From Planktotalea frisia (lineage in GTDB: Bacteria; Pseudomonadota; Alphaproteobacteria; Rhodobacterales; Rhodobacteraceae): a stretch of DNA of 43,673 bases. The stretch lies in the NCBI RefSeq assembly GCF_001890925.1, contig NZ_MLCB01000125.1:1-43673 (forward strand). Reading direction: 5' to 3'. The position numbers and the translations under genes were made by a program. This document shows positions 16,679 through 25,392 of the stretch, one piece after another. A model generated the notes under the pieces. The model did not search any database, was not told the origin of the DNA, and worked only from the letters and a program-made list of their open reading frames with translations. Every line of letters starts with the position of its first letter. The stretch's first letter is position 1.

Positions 16679-17056
16679 ATGTTACTCAATGTCTCACTTG
16701 TGGCCCTCGGCGGTGCGCTTGGTTCAAGCCTGCGCTATCTGGTGGGCTTGGCTTTCGTAAAAGCGATGCCGCTCGGGTTTCCGATGGGTGTTTTACCGGT
16801 GAACATACTCGGCTCGTTTGCGATGGGACTCTTCGTGGTCTTTGCGCATCAAAAGGGATTGAGCGTTGCGAACTTGTTTGTGATGACCGGTTTACTGGGT
16901 GGGTTTACCACGTTTTCGGCGTTCTCACTTGAGGCGGTGACATTGATGGAGCGCGGGCATTTAGGCCAAGCAGCGCTATACGTTGGGCTATCTGTGGCCC
17001 TATCGATTTTAGGTTTGATGGCGGGTCTCGCCATCGCGAGAGGAATATGGGCATGA
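16679..17056 (+). CDS. crcB: Fluoride ion channel CrcB/Fluc
   Basis: A 125-residue inner-membrane protein with four hydrophobic helices that exports fluoride as a dual-topology dimer. Family motifs: GGALGSSLRYLVG (residues about 10-22), NILGSFAMG, and GLLGGFTTFSAFSLE, including the phenylalanines lining the pore. I chose ATG at 16679; an upstream TTG extension is unlikely. No fluoride riboswitch is visible upstream. It overlaps the pseudouridine synthase by 4 nt (ATGA). Confidence 0.93.
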   Translation: MLLNVSLVALGGALGSSLRYLVGLAFVKAMPLGFPMGVLPVNILGSFAMGLFVVFAHQKGLSVANLFVMTGLLGGFTTFSAFSLEAVTLMERGHLGQAALYVGLSVALSILGLMAGLAIARGIWA

Positions 17057-18096
17057 GCCGCGTTCAAACGATAATGATAGAAGAAGATGATGGCGATCAG
17101 CGCCTTGATCGTTTCCTGAAGCGCAAGTTTCCCAAGATCACCCAAGGGATGATCGAAAAGATGTGCCGCAAGGGCGAACTGCGTTTGGATGGTGGTCGCG
17201 TGAAGGCCAACAGTCGCGTCAATACAGGCCAACAATTGCGTATTCCGCCGCTCCCTGATGGGGATGCACCTAAACATGCGCCGACCAACCGTGTCAGTGC
17301 AGCGGATACGAAATTCATTCGCTCTTGTGTGATTTACAAAGATGACGCTGTGATTGTACTGAACAAGCCAGCGGGTTTGCCTGTTCAAGGTGGTTCGGGC
17401 CATTCGCGCCACATTGATGGGTTGTTGGATGCCTTGATCTATGACGCAGAAGAACGCCCGCGTTTGGTGCACCGTTTGGACAAAGACACGACGGGTGTTT
17501 TGATCTTGGGGCGCACGCGTCGCGCGACGGCTGATCTCACCGCGTCTTTCCGCCACCGTGCAACGCGCAAGATCTACTGGGCCGCGATTGCAGGCGTTCC
17601 GCATCCGCGCATGGGAACAATCAAATACGGCTTGATGAAAGCGCTAGGCCACGGAGCACGCGGCGAAGGCGAAAAGATGATCTGTGTCCACCCCAATGAA
17701 GTGGATTCTACTGACGGTGCCAAGCGCGCCATGACCGATTACGCAGTCCTTGAAACGGCAGGGCAGCGCACCGCGTGGTGCGCACTGATCCCGATCACAG
17801 GCCGCACGCACCAGCTGCGCGCGCATATGGCCGAGATGGGGCATCCTGTTGTGGGTGACGGGAAATACGGCGGATCCGGTCAGGAAAATATGGGCGATGG
17901 CTGGGGGTCGCAACTTGGTGGTGATATCAGCAAGAAGCTCCACCTTCATGCGCGGTCTTTGCAGATCGAACATCCGGTCAGCAAAGAAATGCTGCACGTG
18001 ATTGCGCCGCTTCCTGAACACATGCAGCGCACTTGGGATACATTCGCATGGAACCCCAAAGAGGTGCCGGAAGATCCCTTTGAAGAGATGATGTAA
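17053..18096 (+). CDS. rluC: RluC/RluD-family 23S rRNA pseudouridine synthase
   Basis: 347 residues. An N-terminal S4 RNA-binding domain (residues about 15-75: QRLDRFLKRKFP...MIEKMCRKGELRLDGGRV) precedes the catalytic domain. The catalytic aspartate is D143 in RLVHRLDKDTTG. Later motifs GRTHQLRAHMAEMGHPVVGD and LHLHARSLQIEHP match the family. The RluC assignment over RluD is by general resemblance. Start ATG at 17053 overlaps the crcB stop; AGAGGA is well spaced for it. An ATG at 17047 is an alternative. Confidence 0.9.
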   Translation: MSRVQTIMIEEDDGDQRLDRFLKRKFPKITQGMIEKMCRKGELRLDGGRVKANSRVNTGQQLRIPPLPDGDAPKHAPTNRVSAADTKFIRSCVIYKDDAVIVLNKPAGLPVQGGSGHSRHIDGLLDALIYDAEERPRLVHRLDKDTTGVLILGRTRRATADLTASFRHRATRKIYWAAIAGVPHPRMGTIKYGLMKALGHGARGEGEKMICVHPNEVDSTDGAKRAMTDYAVLETAGQRTAWCALIPITGRTHQLRAHMAEMGHPVVGDGKYGGSGQENMGDGWGSQLGGDISKKLHLHARSLQIEHPVSKEMLHVIAPLPEHMQRTWDTFAWNPKEVPEDPFEEMM

Positions 18097-18776
18097 TGCG
18101 CTTGAGGGCTGTTATTTTTGATGTGGATGGCACGCTTGTGGACAGTCAGGCGGATATCTTGGCCGCGATGAGTGCTGCGTTCGAGGCGGAAGGTATTAAG
18201 CCGCCGAGTAGAGATGAAGTGCTCGGTATTGTGGGGTTATCGCTGGATGTTGCGATCCCGATGCTTGCGCCCCAGAGCGATCATGCGGCCTGCACGCGAA
18301 TGGTTCAGGGCTACAAAGACGCCTATACGAATTTGCGCTTATTACAGGGGGCGGATGTCTCTTCGCCACTCTACGCTGGTGCACGCGAGGCACTGGCGCG
18401 CTTAAAAGAGCAAGATGAAATCTTGCTCGGGGTTGCAACTGGCAAGTCGCGACGCGGTTTGGATAAATTAATCGAAGCACATGGGTTGGCGAAAACCTTC
18501 CTCACCCAACAGGTGGCGGATGACCATCCGAGCAAACCGAACCCATCGATGTTGTTGCAAGCGATGCATGAACTGGGCGTTGAGGCCCGCGACATGGTGA
18601 TGATCGGCGATACCAGTTTTGATATGGACATGGCGCGCGCTGCAGGTGTGCATTTCATCGCTGTGAGTTGGGGTTATCACGAGACCAGCCGCCTCGCGGG
18701 GGCCGATGTTGTGATCGAAGATTTCGCGCAGCTTGATGGCGCGCTCGATTTGATTTGGAGCAAGGCCAATGACTGA
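18096..18776 (+). CDS. HAD-superfamily phosphatase, phosphoglycolate-phosphatase-like
   Basis: 226 residues. HAD motif I is FDVDGTLVDS, with the nucleophile D9 and acid D11. Motif II is around GVATGKSRRG, motif III the lysine in HPSKPNPSM, and motif IV MIGDTSFDMDMARAAG. A helical cap lies between motifs I and II. It resembles Gph, which removes phosphoglycolate, but HAD substrate calls are unsafe. The ATG overlaps the preceding stop (TAATG), and its own end overlaps the ATP12 gene by 8 nt. Confidence 0.9.
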   Translation: MRLRAVIFDVDGTLVDSQADILAAMSAAFEAEGIKPPSRDEVLGIVGLSLDVAIPMLAPQSDHAACTRMVQGYKDAYTNLRLLQGADVSSPLYAGAREALARLKEQDEILLGVATGKSRRGLDKLIEAHGLAKTFLTQQVADDHPSKPNPSMLLQAMHELGVEARDMVMIGDTSFDMDMARAAGVHFIAVSWGYHETSRLAGADVVIEDFAQLDGALDLIWSKAND

Positions 18777-19476
18777 TTGGACAATGAAGCGCTTTTGGAA
18801 AGTCGCTGAAGCGGTTGAAGTCGAGGGCGGGTTTAGCGTGCATCTGGACGGGCGTTCGATAAAAACGCCAGGCAAGTCAGCGTTGGTTGTGCCGACACAG
18901 GTGATGGCTGAGCGCATGGCGCTGGAGTGGGATGCACAGGAAAAAGTGGTCAATCCAAACACGATGCCCGTAACCAAATCAGCCAATTCGGCGGTGGACA
19001 AGGTGACGGCGCAATTTGATGCTGTAGCGGATATGTTGGGCGAATATGCGGGGACAGACTTGCTGTGTTATCGTGCGGATCGACCTGTTGCTTTAAGTGC
19101 GCGCCAAGCAGAGCATTGGGATCCATTGTTGAGTTGGTGTGCACAGAGATTTGCTGCGCCTTTGACCCCGGTTTCAGGTGTGATGTTCGCGGCTCAACCC
19201 GAATCAAGCCTCGTTACGTTACGCGCGCTTTTGGATGATATGAGTGCGTTTGAGTTAACAGCGATGCATGATCTGATCACTTTGCCCGGCTCTTTCGTCA
19301 TAGGTCTTGCTGCGATGCACGAGTACGCTCGCCCAGAGGAGTTGTGGGAGTTGTCGCGCCTAGATGAGCGTTATCAGCAAGAACAATGGGGGCTCGATGA
19401 TGACGCTGAAGAGATGGCAAGAATCAAGCTGGAAGCCTTCAAACATGCGCATGATTTCTACAAAATGAGTAAATAA
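18769..19476 (+). CDS. ATP12-family F1-ATPase assembly chaperone
   Basis: 235 residues. In mitochondria ATP12 binds F1 alpha subunits before assembly; bacterial homologues are largely alphaproteobacterial. Recognisable parts: MKRFWKVAEAV...GGFSVHLDGRSIKTPGKS near the N-terminus, EWDAQ with NPNTMPVTKSANSAVDKV, YAGTDLLCYRAD, and the LEELWELSRLDE-like end. Its position behind a HAD phosphatase and pseudouridine synthase is typical of Rhodobacterales. The atp genes themselves are not in the window. Confidence 0.92.
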   Translation: MTDWTMKRFWKVAEAVEVEGGFSVHLDGRSIKTPGKSALVVPTQVMAERMALEWDAQEKVVNPNTMPVTKSANSAVDKVTAQFDAVADMLGEYAGTDLLCYRADRPVALSARQAEHWDPLLSWCAQRFAAPLTPVSGVMFAAQPESSLVTLRALLDDMSAFELTAMHDLITLPGSFVIGLAAMHEYARPEELWELSRLDERYQQEQWGLDDDAEEMARIKLEAFKHAHDFYKMSK

Positions 19477-19704
19477 CACAGTTAAAAATACGTTTTTTGA
19501 CGTTAATTTGAACTGTTCAGGCTTACCTAAGGTCCGGCAACGCGAAATTGGCCAATTCTTCAGATGTTCTACTTGACGTTTGTCGACGATTGCGGCCAAA
19601 CTCATCGCCACTGATGGGGGACTATCCCTCCTTTGGTATGAACCCCCGTGCTCACTCGCGGGAAGAACCGCCCGCAAAGGGTGGGAAATCAGGAAGAGGT
19701 AAAA
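19477..19704 (+). promoter_or_regulatory. Upstream region and leader of aapJ
   Basis: 228 nt without a gene. It holds a perfect 12-nt palindrome AATTGGCCAATT (19546-19557), a good operator candidate. Nearer the gene, GGGGG (19616-19620) can pair with CCCCC (19643-19647), and CCCG with CGGG just after, so the mRNA leader is probably structured. TTGACG at 19573 could be a -35, but I find no acceptable -10 at 16-18 nt. No sigma-54 signature is seen. Confidence 0.4.
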
Positions 19705-20724
19705 ATGAAAAAATCCGTATTTTTTGGTGCGATGACTGTAGCTGCTTTGGCAGCTGGCGCAGCAGCGGCCGGTACGCTTGACGATGTTAAAGCGCGCGGC
19801 AAGCTGAACTGTGGCGTGACCACTGGTCTCGTTGGTTTCGCGGCACCAGATGCGAACGGCGAATGGCAAGGTTTCGACGTGGGCGTATGCCGCGCGGTCG
19901 CAGCTGCTGTTCTTGGCGACCCATCCGCGGTCGAGTTCGTTCCAACAACTGGTAAGACACGCTTTACAGCGTTGGCGTCCGGCGAAATCGACATGCTGGC
20001 ACGTAACACAACATGGACGTTCTCTCGTGACGTTGACCTGAAGTTCGAATTCGTAGGTGTTAACTACTACGACGGACAAGGCTTCATGGTTCCTAAGGCC
20101 CTTGGCGTATCTTCCGCGAAAGAGCTCGACGGCGCGACAGTATGTATCCAGACTGGTACAACAACAGAGCTGAACTTGGCGGACTACTTCCGTACAAACA
20201 ACATCTCTTATGAGCCAGTTCCAATCGAGACAAACGCTGAAGCTCAGCCTTTGTATCTTGAGGGTGCTTGCGACGTTTACACAACAGACGCATCCGGTCT
20301 TGCAGCAACACGTGCCGCATTCGAGAACCCAGGTGATCACGTTGTTCTTCCAGAGATCATCTCTAAAGAGCCACTCGGCCCACTGGTCCGTCACGGCGAT
20401 TCTGAGTGGGGCGACGTTGTTCGCTGGTCTTTGAACGCACTTATCGCAGCTGAAGAGCTGGGTGTGACATCTGCAAACATCGGCGAAATGTCTATGGCTG
20501 CTGGTGACAACCCAGAAATCAACCGTCTCCTCGGTACAGAAGGCACATTGGGCGAAATGCTCGGTCTGTCCGCTGACTGGGCGAAGAATGCGATTATGGC
20601 TGGCGGTAACTACGGCGAGATCTTCGAGAAGAACATTGGTGAGAACACACCAATCGGTCTTGGTCGTGGTCTGAACGCTCAGTGGACAGACGGTGGTCTG
20701 CTCTACGTTCCACCATTCCGCTAA
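19705..20724 (+). CDS. aapJ: General L-amino acid ABC transporter, periplasmic binding protein
   Basis: 339 residues with signal peptide MKKSVFFGAMTVAALAAGAAAAG, cleaved near residue 21-23. The mature start GTLDDVKARGKLNCGVTTGLVGF is typical of AapJ. The family 3 solute-binding fold is recognised by WQGFDVGVCRAVAAAV and CIQTGTTTELNLADYF. It captures a wide range of L-amino acids for AapQMP. I chose ATG at 19705 with GGAAGAGG upstream; an in-frame GTG-type extension would bury the signal peptide. A hairpin after it probably keeps it more abundant than the permeases. Confidence 0.95.
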   Translation: MKKSVFFGAMTVAALAAGAAAAGTLDDVKARGKLNCGVTTGLVGFAAPDANGEWQGFDVGVCRAVAAAVLGDPSAVEFVPTTGKTRFTALASGEIDMLARNTTWTFSRDVDLKFEFVGVNYYDGQGFMVPKALGVSSAKELDGATVCIQTGTTTELNLADYFRTNNISYEPVPIETNAEAQPLYLEGACDVYTTDASGLAATRAAFENPGDHVVLPEIISKEPLGPLVRHGDSEWGDVVRWSLNALIAAEELGVTSANIGEMSMAAGDNPEINRLLGTEGTLGEMLGLSADWAKNAIMAGGNYGEIFEKNIGENTPIGLGRGLNAQWTDGGLLYVPPFR

Positions 20725-20741
20725 ATCCGGATTGATCTAGG

Positions 20742-20775
20742 AAGGGCGCGGAGCACTCCGCGCCCTTTTCCTTTA
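20742..20775 (+). terminator. Intercistronic hairpin after aapJ
   Basis: AAGGGCGCGGA pairs with TCCGCGCCCTT (11 bp) around loop GCAC, then TTTTCCTTT. The weak T-run suits partial termination, giving excess binding protein over membrane components. Confidence 0.8.
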
Positions 20776-20859
20776 GGCAATACTAGAAAACGCCGCCCCT
20801 GAGCCATGACCGGATTAACTGGCAGGTTTCACCAGAGGCAGCACATCAGGGAACAGTCC

Positions 20860-22074
20860 ATGACGACTCTATCTGACCCTCCCAAGGGCGGATTTCGCTT
20901 ATCGATGTTGATCAACGATACGCGTTACCGATCCTACACATTCCAATTCATTGCTCTGATCGCGCTGATCGCAGCCTTCGGCTATTTGGGAAGCAACCTT
21001 GTTGCCAACCTCAAAGCGGCGGGTCTGAATATCTCGTATCGGTTCTTGGGCGAGCCTGCGGGCTACGACATTAACCAGCGCTTGATCGAGTATACATCCC
21101 AATCCACACACCTTCGCGCTGCGATGGTCGGCGCGTTGAACACGCTGCTTGTCGCTGTGGTTGCCTGTTTCTTTGCGACAATTATCGGCGTCATCGTTGG
21201 CGTCTTGCGATTGTCCAAGAACTGGCTCGTCAACAAGTTGATGGGTGTTTACGTGGAAATTTTCCGCAACGTCCCTGTCCTTATTTGGATCCTGATCATC
21301 ATGGCGGTCTTTGTCGCCGTGTTGCCGCAGCCGCGCGAATTTCGTGGTGATGATGCGACTGCGAGTATGGTACTAGGATCGTTCGCTTTCACAGGGCGTG
21401 GCTTTTATTTCCCTAAGCCGGTCTTTGGGCCAGGGTCGATGATCGTCGTTTTGACGTTTATCGCGTCGCTTGTTGGGATTTGGGGCTATCGCCGCTACGC
21501 CAAGCAGCAGTTGTTCGATCACGGTCGCATGGTATCGACGCTTTGGCCCTCTATCGGGTTGTTCTTCGTTCCCACGATTTTGATGTTTTTCATTATGGGC
21601 CAGCCGATCACCCTGGATTATCCCGCTCTGAAGGGCTTCAACTTCCAAGGTGGCATCTATGCGCGTAACTCTTTCATCGCGCTGACATTCGCGTTGTCGA
21701 TCTACACGGCAGCTTTTATTGCGGAAAACGTGCGTGCGGGTATCCTCGCAATTTCGACCGGACAGACAGAGGCAGCCGCTTCGCTGGGTCTGCGTCCGGG
21801 TCGCATCATGAACCTTGTGATCTTGCCGCAAGCTTTGCGCGTGATCATTCCGCCGCTGATTTCGCAGTATCTTAACATCACCAAGAACTCATCGCTGGCG
21901 ATTGCGGTGGGTTACATGGACATCACCGGCACTTTGGGTGGTATCACGCTGAACCAGACAGGCCGCGCGATTGAGACGGTTCTGCTGTTGATGGCTTTCT
22001 ACCTGATCATCTCGCTCAGCATCTCTGCGGTGATGAACGTGTACAACAATTCTGTAAAATTGAAGGAGCGGTAG
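20860..22074 (+). CDS. aapQ: General L-amino acid ABC transporter, permease AapQ
   Basis: 404 residues, an inner-membrane permease of the HisMQ family with about eight hydrophobic helices. An extended N-terminal and periplasmic portion separates helix groups, as in AapQ. The ABC-contacting EAA loop is read in GQTEAAASLGLRPGRIMNLVILPQALRVIIPP near residue 305. The start is ATG at 20860 (MTTLSDPPKGGF) with AGGGAA upstream. Only one base separates it from aapM. Confidence 0.95.
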   Translation: MTTLSDPPKGGFRLSMLINDTRYRSYTFQFIALIALIAAFGYLGSNLVANLKAAGLNISYRFLGEPAGYDINQRLIEYTSQSTHLRAAMVGALNTLLVAVVACFFATIIGVIVGVLRLSKNWLVNKLMGVYVEIFRNVPVLIWILIIMAVFVAVLPQPREFRGDDATASMVLGSFAFTGRGFYFPKPVFGPGSMIVVLTFIASLVGIWGYRRYAKQQLFDHGRMVSTLWPSIGLFFVPTILMFFIMGQPITLDYPALKGFNFQGGIYARNSFIALTFALSIYTAAFIAENVRAGILAISTGQTEAAASLGLRPGRIMNLVILPQALRVIIPPLISQYLNITKNSSLAIAVGYMDITGTLGGITLNQTGRAIETVLLLMAFYLIISLSISAVMNVYNNSVKLKER

Positions 22075-22075
22075 G

Positions 22076-23371
22076 ATGAGCGATACCAACACCACACCTG
22101 TCGCTTTTGTGCGCGATGCAATGTTGCCAGAACAAGCTGCTCCGATAACAGCGGCGGGACCATTGGCTTGGATCAAGAAGAACTTGTTTGACGGCTGGTT
22201 CAATTCGATCCTGACAATTGTCGCGATCTACTTCATTTACTTGATCGTGTCTGGCGCATTCCCTTGGTTTTACAACGGGGTCTGGACAACGGACTCCCTC
22301 GCGGAGTGCCGTGAAATCTTGCAAGGCAAGACGGGTGGATGCTTTTCGGTTCTGACCGAACGTTGGCCGCAGCTTTTGTTCGGCTTCAAATACCCGTCCG
22401 AGGAATATTGGCGTCCGACAATCGCATTCTTTGCTTTGTTCGTTGCCGTTGCGCCTGTGTTATTCAACAAATTGCCGCGCAAGCTGTTGATCGTCACGGC
22501 GATCTTCCCATTTGCAGCTTTTTGGTTGATCTGGGGCGGCTCCATCCTTGTGCCTATCATGGTCGCAGTTGGTTTGATCGTGGGTTACGTGGTCTTCACG
22601 CGCCTTGTGTATCAAAGCTCTGCGATGGGTATGATCGGCGGACTCGTGGCGACAGTTGCCGTATGGATGCTGTCAGGCTATATCACTGATCCGCTGTCGG
22701 GTTTTCTGGCGCTAGAGCCTGTGCCCTCACGCGACATGGGTGGGTTCATGTTGAACTTCATTCTGGGTGTAACCTGCGTGTCCTTGTCCTTGCCGCTGGG
22801 TATTCTGCTCGCACTTGGTCGTCAGTCGGACATGTTGATCATCAAATGGATCTGCGTGGTCTTCATTGAATTCATTCGTGGCGTTCCGCTGATTACATTG
22901 TTGTTCGTGGCCAACGTGGTTCTTGGATACTTCCTACCACCAGGTACGAACTTTGACCTTATCCTGCGTGTGATCATCATGATCACCATGTTCTCTGCCG
23001 CCTATATCGCGGAAGTGGTGCGTGGTGGCCTTGCTGCTTTGCCAAAGGGTCAAGCAGAAGCCGCAGGCAGCTTGGGGTTGGATTATGCCCAGTCCATGCG
23101 TTTGATCATTCTGCCCCAAGCGCTCAAGATTTCCATTCCGGGGATCGTGAACGTGGCCGTGGGATTGTTCAAAGACACGGTTCTGGTTTCGGTCATCTCG
23201 ATGTTCGATCTGGTCGGTATGATCCGTGGTCCGATCTTGGCCTCCACAGAATGGAACGGCGTCTATTGGGAGCTCTGGCTTGCAGCTGTCTTGTTCTTCT
23301 TCCCAATCTGCTACGGCATTTCACAATACTCACAATGGTTGGAGCGTCAGCTCGCAACCGGTCACCGATAA
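22076..23371 (+). CDS. aapM: General L-amino acid ABC transporter, permease AapM
   Basis: 431 residues, partner of AapQ. Multiple transmembrane helices fill the protein. The C-terminal permease domain contains the EAA loop GQAEAAGSLGLDYAQSMRLIILPQALKISIPG (about residues 322-353). The N-terminal part has additional helices, which is normal for AapM. Start ATG at 22076 follows GGAGCGG. Confidence 0.95.
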   Translation: MSDTNTTPVAFVRDAMLPEQAAPITAAGPLAWIKKNLFDGWFNSILTIVAIYFIYLIVSGAFPWFYNGVWTTDSLAECREILQGKTGGCFSVLTERWPQLLFGFKYPSEEYWRPTIAFFALFVAVAPVLFNKLPRKLLIVTAIFPFAAFWLIWGGSILVPIMVAVGLIVGYVVFTRLVYQSSAMGMIGGLVATVAVWMLSGYITDPLSGFLALEPVPSRDMGGFMLNFILGVTCVSLSLPLGILLALGRQSDMLIIKWICVVFIEFIRGVPLITLLFVANVVLGYFLPPGTNFDLILRVIIMITMFSAAYIAEVVRGGLAALPKGQAEAAGSLGLDYAQSMRLIILPQALKISIPGIVNVAVGLFKDTVLVSVISMFDLVGMIRGPILASTEWNGVYWELWLAAVLFFFPICYGISQYSQWLERQLATGHR

Positions 23372-23386
23372 GAAGGGGTCTCAGTC

Positions 23387-24151
23387 ATGGCTGAAGCAAA
23401 ACTACAGGTGTCCGATGAGATCGCTATCTCAATCGAGAACATGAACAAGTGGTACGGCACATTCCACGTGCTGCGCGACATTGATCTGACAGTTAACCGC
23501 GGCGAGCGCATCGTGATTTGTGGACCTTCGGGGTCTGGTAAATCCACGCTCATTCGCTGCATAAACGCGCTCGAAGAGCATCAGCAGGGTCGCATTGAAG
23601 TCGATGGCACAGTTTTGTCATCCGACATCAAGAATATCGACAAGATCCGCTCGGAAGTGGGGATGTGTTTCCAGCACTTTAACCTCTTCCCGCATTTGTC
23701 GATCTTGGAGAACTGTACCTTGGCTCCGATCTGGGTGCGCAAAACGCCCAAGAAAGAAGCCGAAGAATTGGCGATGTATTTCCTTGAGAAGGTGAAGATC
23801 CCAGAGCAAGCGGACAAATATCCCGGTCAGTTGTCTGGTGGTCAGCAGCAGCGTGTGGCGATTGCGCGCTCTTTGTGCATGCAGCCGCGAATCATGCTGT
23901 TCGACGAGCCGACGTCAGCGCTTGACCCTGAGATGATCAAGGAAGTTCTTGATACGATGATCGAACTGGCGGAAGAGGGCATGACGATGCTCTGCGTCAC
24001 GCACGAGATGGGTTTTGCCCGTCAGGTTGCGAACCGCGTGATCTTTATGGACCAAGGGCAGATTGTTGAGCAGAACGAGCCGGAAGCGTTCTTTAACAAC
24101 CCGCAGTCCGAGCGTACACAGTTGTTCTTGAGCCAGATTTTGGGTCACTAA
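23387..24151 (+). CDS. aapP: General L-amino acid ABC transporter, ATPase AapP
   Basis: 254 residues, the cytoplasmic ATPase that powers AapQM. Walker [10 protein letters not shown] lies near residue 46, the Q-loop is in [12 protein letters not shown], the signature is [14 protein letters not shown], Walker B with D-loop is [14 protein letters not shown], and the switch histidine is in VTHEMGFA. Last gene of the operon; an intrinsic terminator follows 28 nt after its stop. Confidence 0.97.
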   Translation: MAEAKLQVSDEIAISIENMNKWYGTFHVLRDIDLTVNRGERIVICGPSGSGKSTLIRCINALEEHQQGRIEVDGTVLSSDIKNIDKIRSEVGMCFQHFNLFPHLSILENCTLAPIWVRKTPKKEAEELAMYFLEKVKIPEQADKYPGQLSGGQQQRVAIARSLCMQPRIMLFDEPTSALDPEMIKEVLDTMIELAEEGMTMLCVTHEMGFARQVANRVIFMDQGQIVEQNEPEAFFNNPQSERTQLFLSQILGH

Positions 24152-24179
24152 GTTCAAGGCACATTGGTGTTTTTCAAAG

Positions 24180-24207
24180 GGCAGGCCTTCGGGCCTGTCT
24201 TTTTTTG
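24180..24207 (+). terminator. Intrinsic terminator after aapP
   Basis: GGCAGGCC pairs with GGCCTGTC (one G-U) across a TTCG tetraloop and runs into seven T. It ends the aap operon. Confidence 0.92.
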
Positions 24208-24210
24208 TTT

Positions 24211-24275
24211 GGGGGCTCTGCCCCGTCTCAGGCAAGCTGAGACTCCCCGGGATATTTCTGAAAAGAGGAAGAGGA
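24211..24275 (+). repeat. Dispersed 3'-end element, copy A
   Basis: GGGGC-TCT-GCCCC, then a second hairpin GTCTCAG / CTGAGAC around GCAAG, then TCCCCGGGATATTT and a purine-rich tail AAAAGAGGAAGAGG. The tail stops directly at the sixA stop codon (minus strand). It shares layout and sequence with copies at 29129 and 32467. Confidence 0.65.
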
Positions 24276-24764
24276 TTAAGGAAGTTCGCGTGGGATGACA
24301 AACTGCACAACTTTGGCAGATGACCACGTGAGGTCGCGCCAATCTGTAATGTCGCATTCAAAAACGGTTGTGGCACCTGACGGGTAGTCGAAGAAGCGTT
24401 CGTGATTTGGAGCATTGGCTGCGAGGTTTTCGACAAATTCACCAATACCGGGGTTATGAGCGATCACGAGGACAGTGTCGCCTTTTGCTTGGTGGACGTG
24501 ATCGAGCAGCGTGTCTGGGGAACTCATGTAGAGGGGTTTGATTTGAGTGAGCGCAATGCTGAGATCTAGACCCGCGCCGGTTTCTTGAGCACGTTTCGCA
24601 GCGGAACAGAAGGTTTCGTCTGGTGCGAGGTTTTGAGTGCGCAGCCAATCCCCCAAGGCGTTTGCTGCTTTGTATCCGCGCGCGTTGAGAGGGCGGTCAA
24701 AGTCGTCAAAAGGAAAGTCCCAGCTTGATTTGGCGTGGCGCATGACGATTAGGGTTTTGCTCAT
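24276..24764 (-). CDS. SixA-family histidine phosphatase
   Basis: 162 residues. The RHG-type motif VMRHAKSSWD contains the phosphate-accepting H10. A second histidine lies in VIAHNPGIGEF, and FDRPLNARG is the family segment between. In enterobacteria SixA dephosphorylates histidine phosphotransfer proteins; the target here is unknown. I chose ATG at 24764 (MSKTLIVMRHA), with GGGAGA 8 nt upstream. It is the last gene of argB-ferredoxin-sixA, starting 5 nt after the ferredoxin-like stop. Confidence 0.9.
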   Translation of the reverse strand: MSKTLIVMRHAKSSWDFPFDDFDRPLNARGYKAANALGDWLRTQNLAPDETFCSAAKRAQETGAGLDLSIALTQIKPLYMSSPDTLLDHVHQAKGDTVLVIAHNPGIGEFVENLAANAPNHERFFDYPSGATTVFECDITDWRDLTWSSAKVVQFVIPRELP

Positions 24765-24768
24765 GGTA

Positions 24769-25392
24769 TTATTCTCCCAAAAAAGCACGCATGTGGAAAG
24801 CGGATTGTTCGGGTAGGCGCCCGTAGGTTTGCGAGATCGGGCACGCGCGGCGGGCAGCGCAGCCCATGGTGCGGCAGTTTTTACTATCGGGCCCTAGGAT
24901 ATGCGTTTTGCACGCCTCTACGTAATAGGACGTTTCGCTTAGCGCATCGACAGGGCAGGCAGTTTTGCAGGGTTTGGCGCAGGGGACGCAGGGGGACAGT
25001 TCGAGTGATGTGCGAGTGTACTGGCCCTTGATCCTTAGCGCTCCGCGATAAGACGTCATCAGGCCTGCGCGGTCGTGCACCAACATACCAACAGGGGCGA
25101 GCCATGCTTGCTGGCTGGCAAGCGCCCAAGAGATGAAAGGCGGGTAGGGAGGTCCATCGGAGGGAAAGAGCGCATCGGCTGCAAAGCTCTTGGCAAGCTT
25201 GCCAATCACGCGTTTGGACCATCGATCTAAAGGATTAGGCGCGCCATCATTAAGTTCAACAGATATGGTGACATGCGGCCAGAAGCCGGGCTCATGGGGA
25301 CCAAGGAGGAGGACTGTTTCGCCATCTTTAACGACGGAGCCAAACACATCCAGAAAATCCAAGCGCGCAGCGGCGCGAATTTGTTCAATCAC
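24769..25392 (-). CDS. Ferredoxin-like protein with two [4Fe-4S] cysteine sets
   Basis: 207 residues. The N-terminal two thirds show no motif that I can name. The C-terminal third has [13 protein letters not shown] and later C-x(12)[13 protein letters not shown], spacing suited to two iron-sulfur clusters, similar to the C-terminal part of epoxyqueuosine-reductase-like proteins. The redox partner is unknown. It begins with GTG inside the end of argB (8-nt overlap), so its translation is coupled to argB. Confidence 0.8.
   Translation of the reverse strand: MIEQIRAAARLDFLDVFGSVVKDGETVLLLGPHEPGFWPHVTISVELNDGAPNPLDRWSKRVIGKLAKSFAADALFPSDGPPYPPFISWALASQQAWLAPVGMLVHDRAGLMTSYRGALRIKGQYTRTSLELSPCVPCAKPCKTACPVDALSETSYYVEACKTHILGPDSKNCRTMGCAARRACPISQTYGRLPEQSAFHMRAFLGE

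Noticed and set aside
19360-20394. 344-codon open frame antisense to ATP12 and aapJ
   Set aside because: Cys/Arg/Val-rich translation with no motif, opposite a highly codon-biased binding-protein gene; a mirror of its codon usage.
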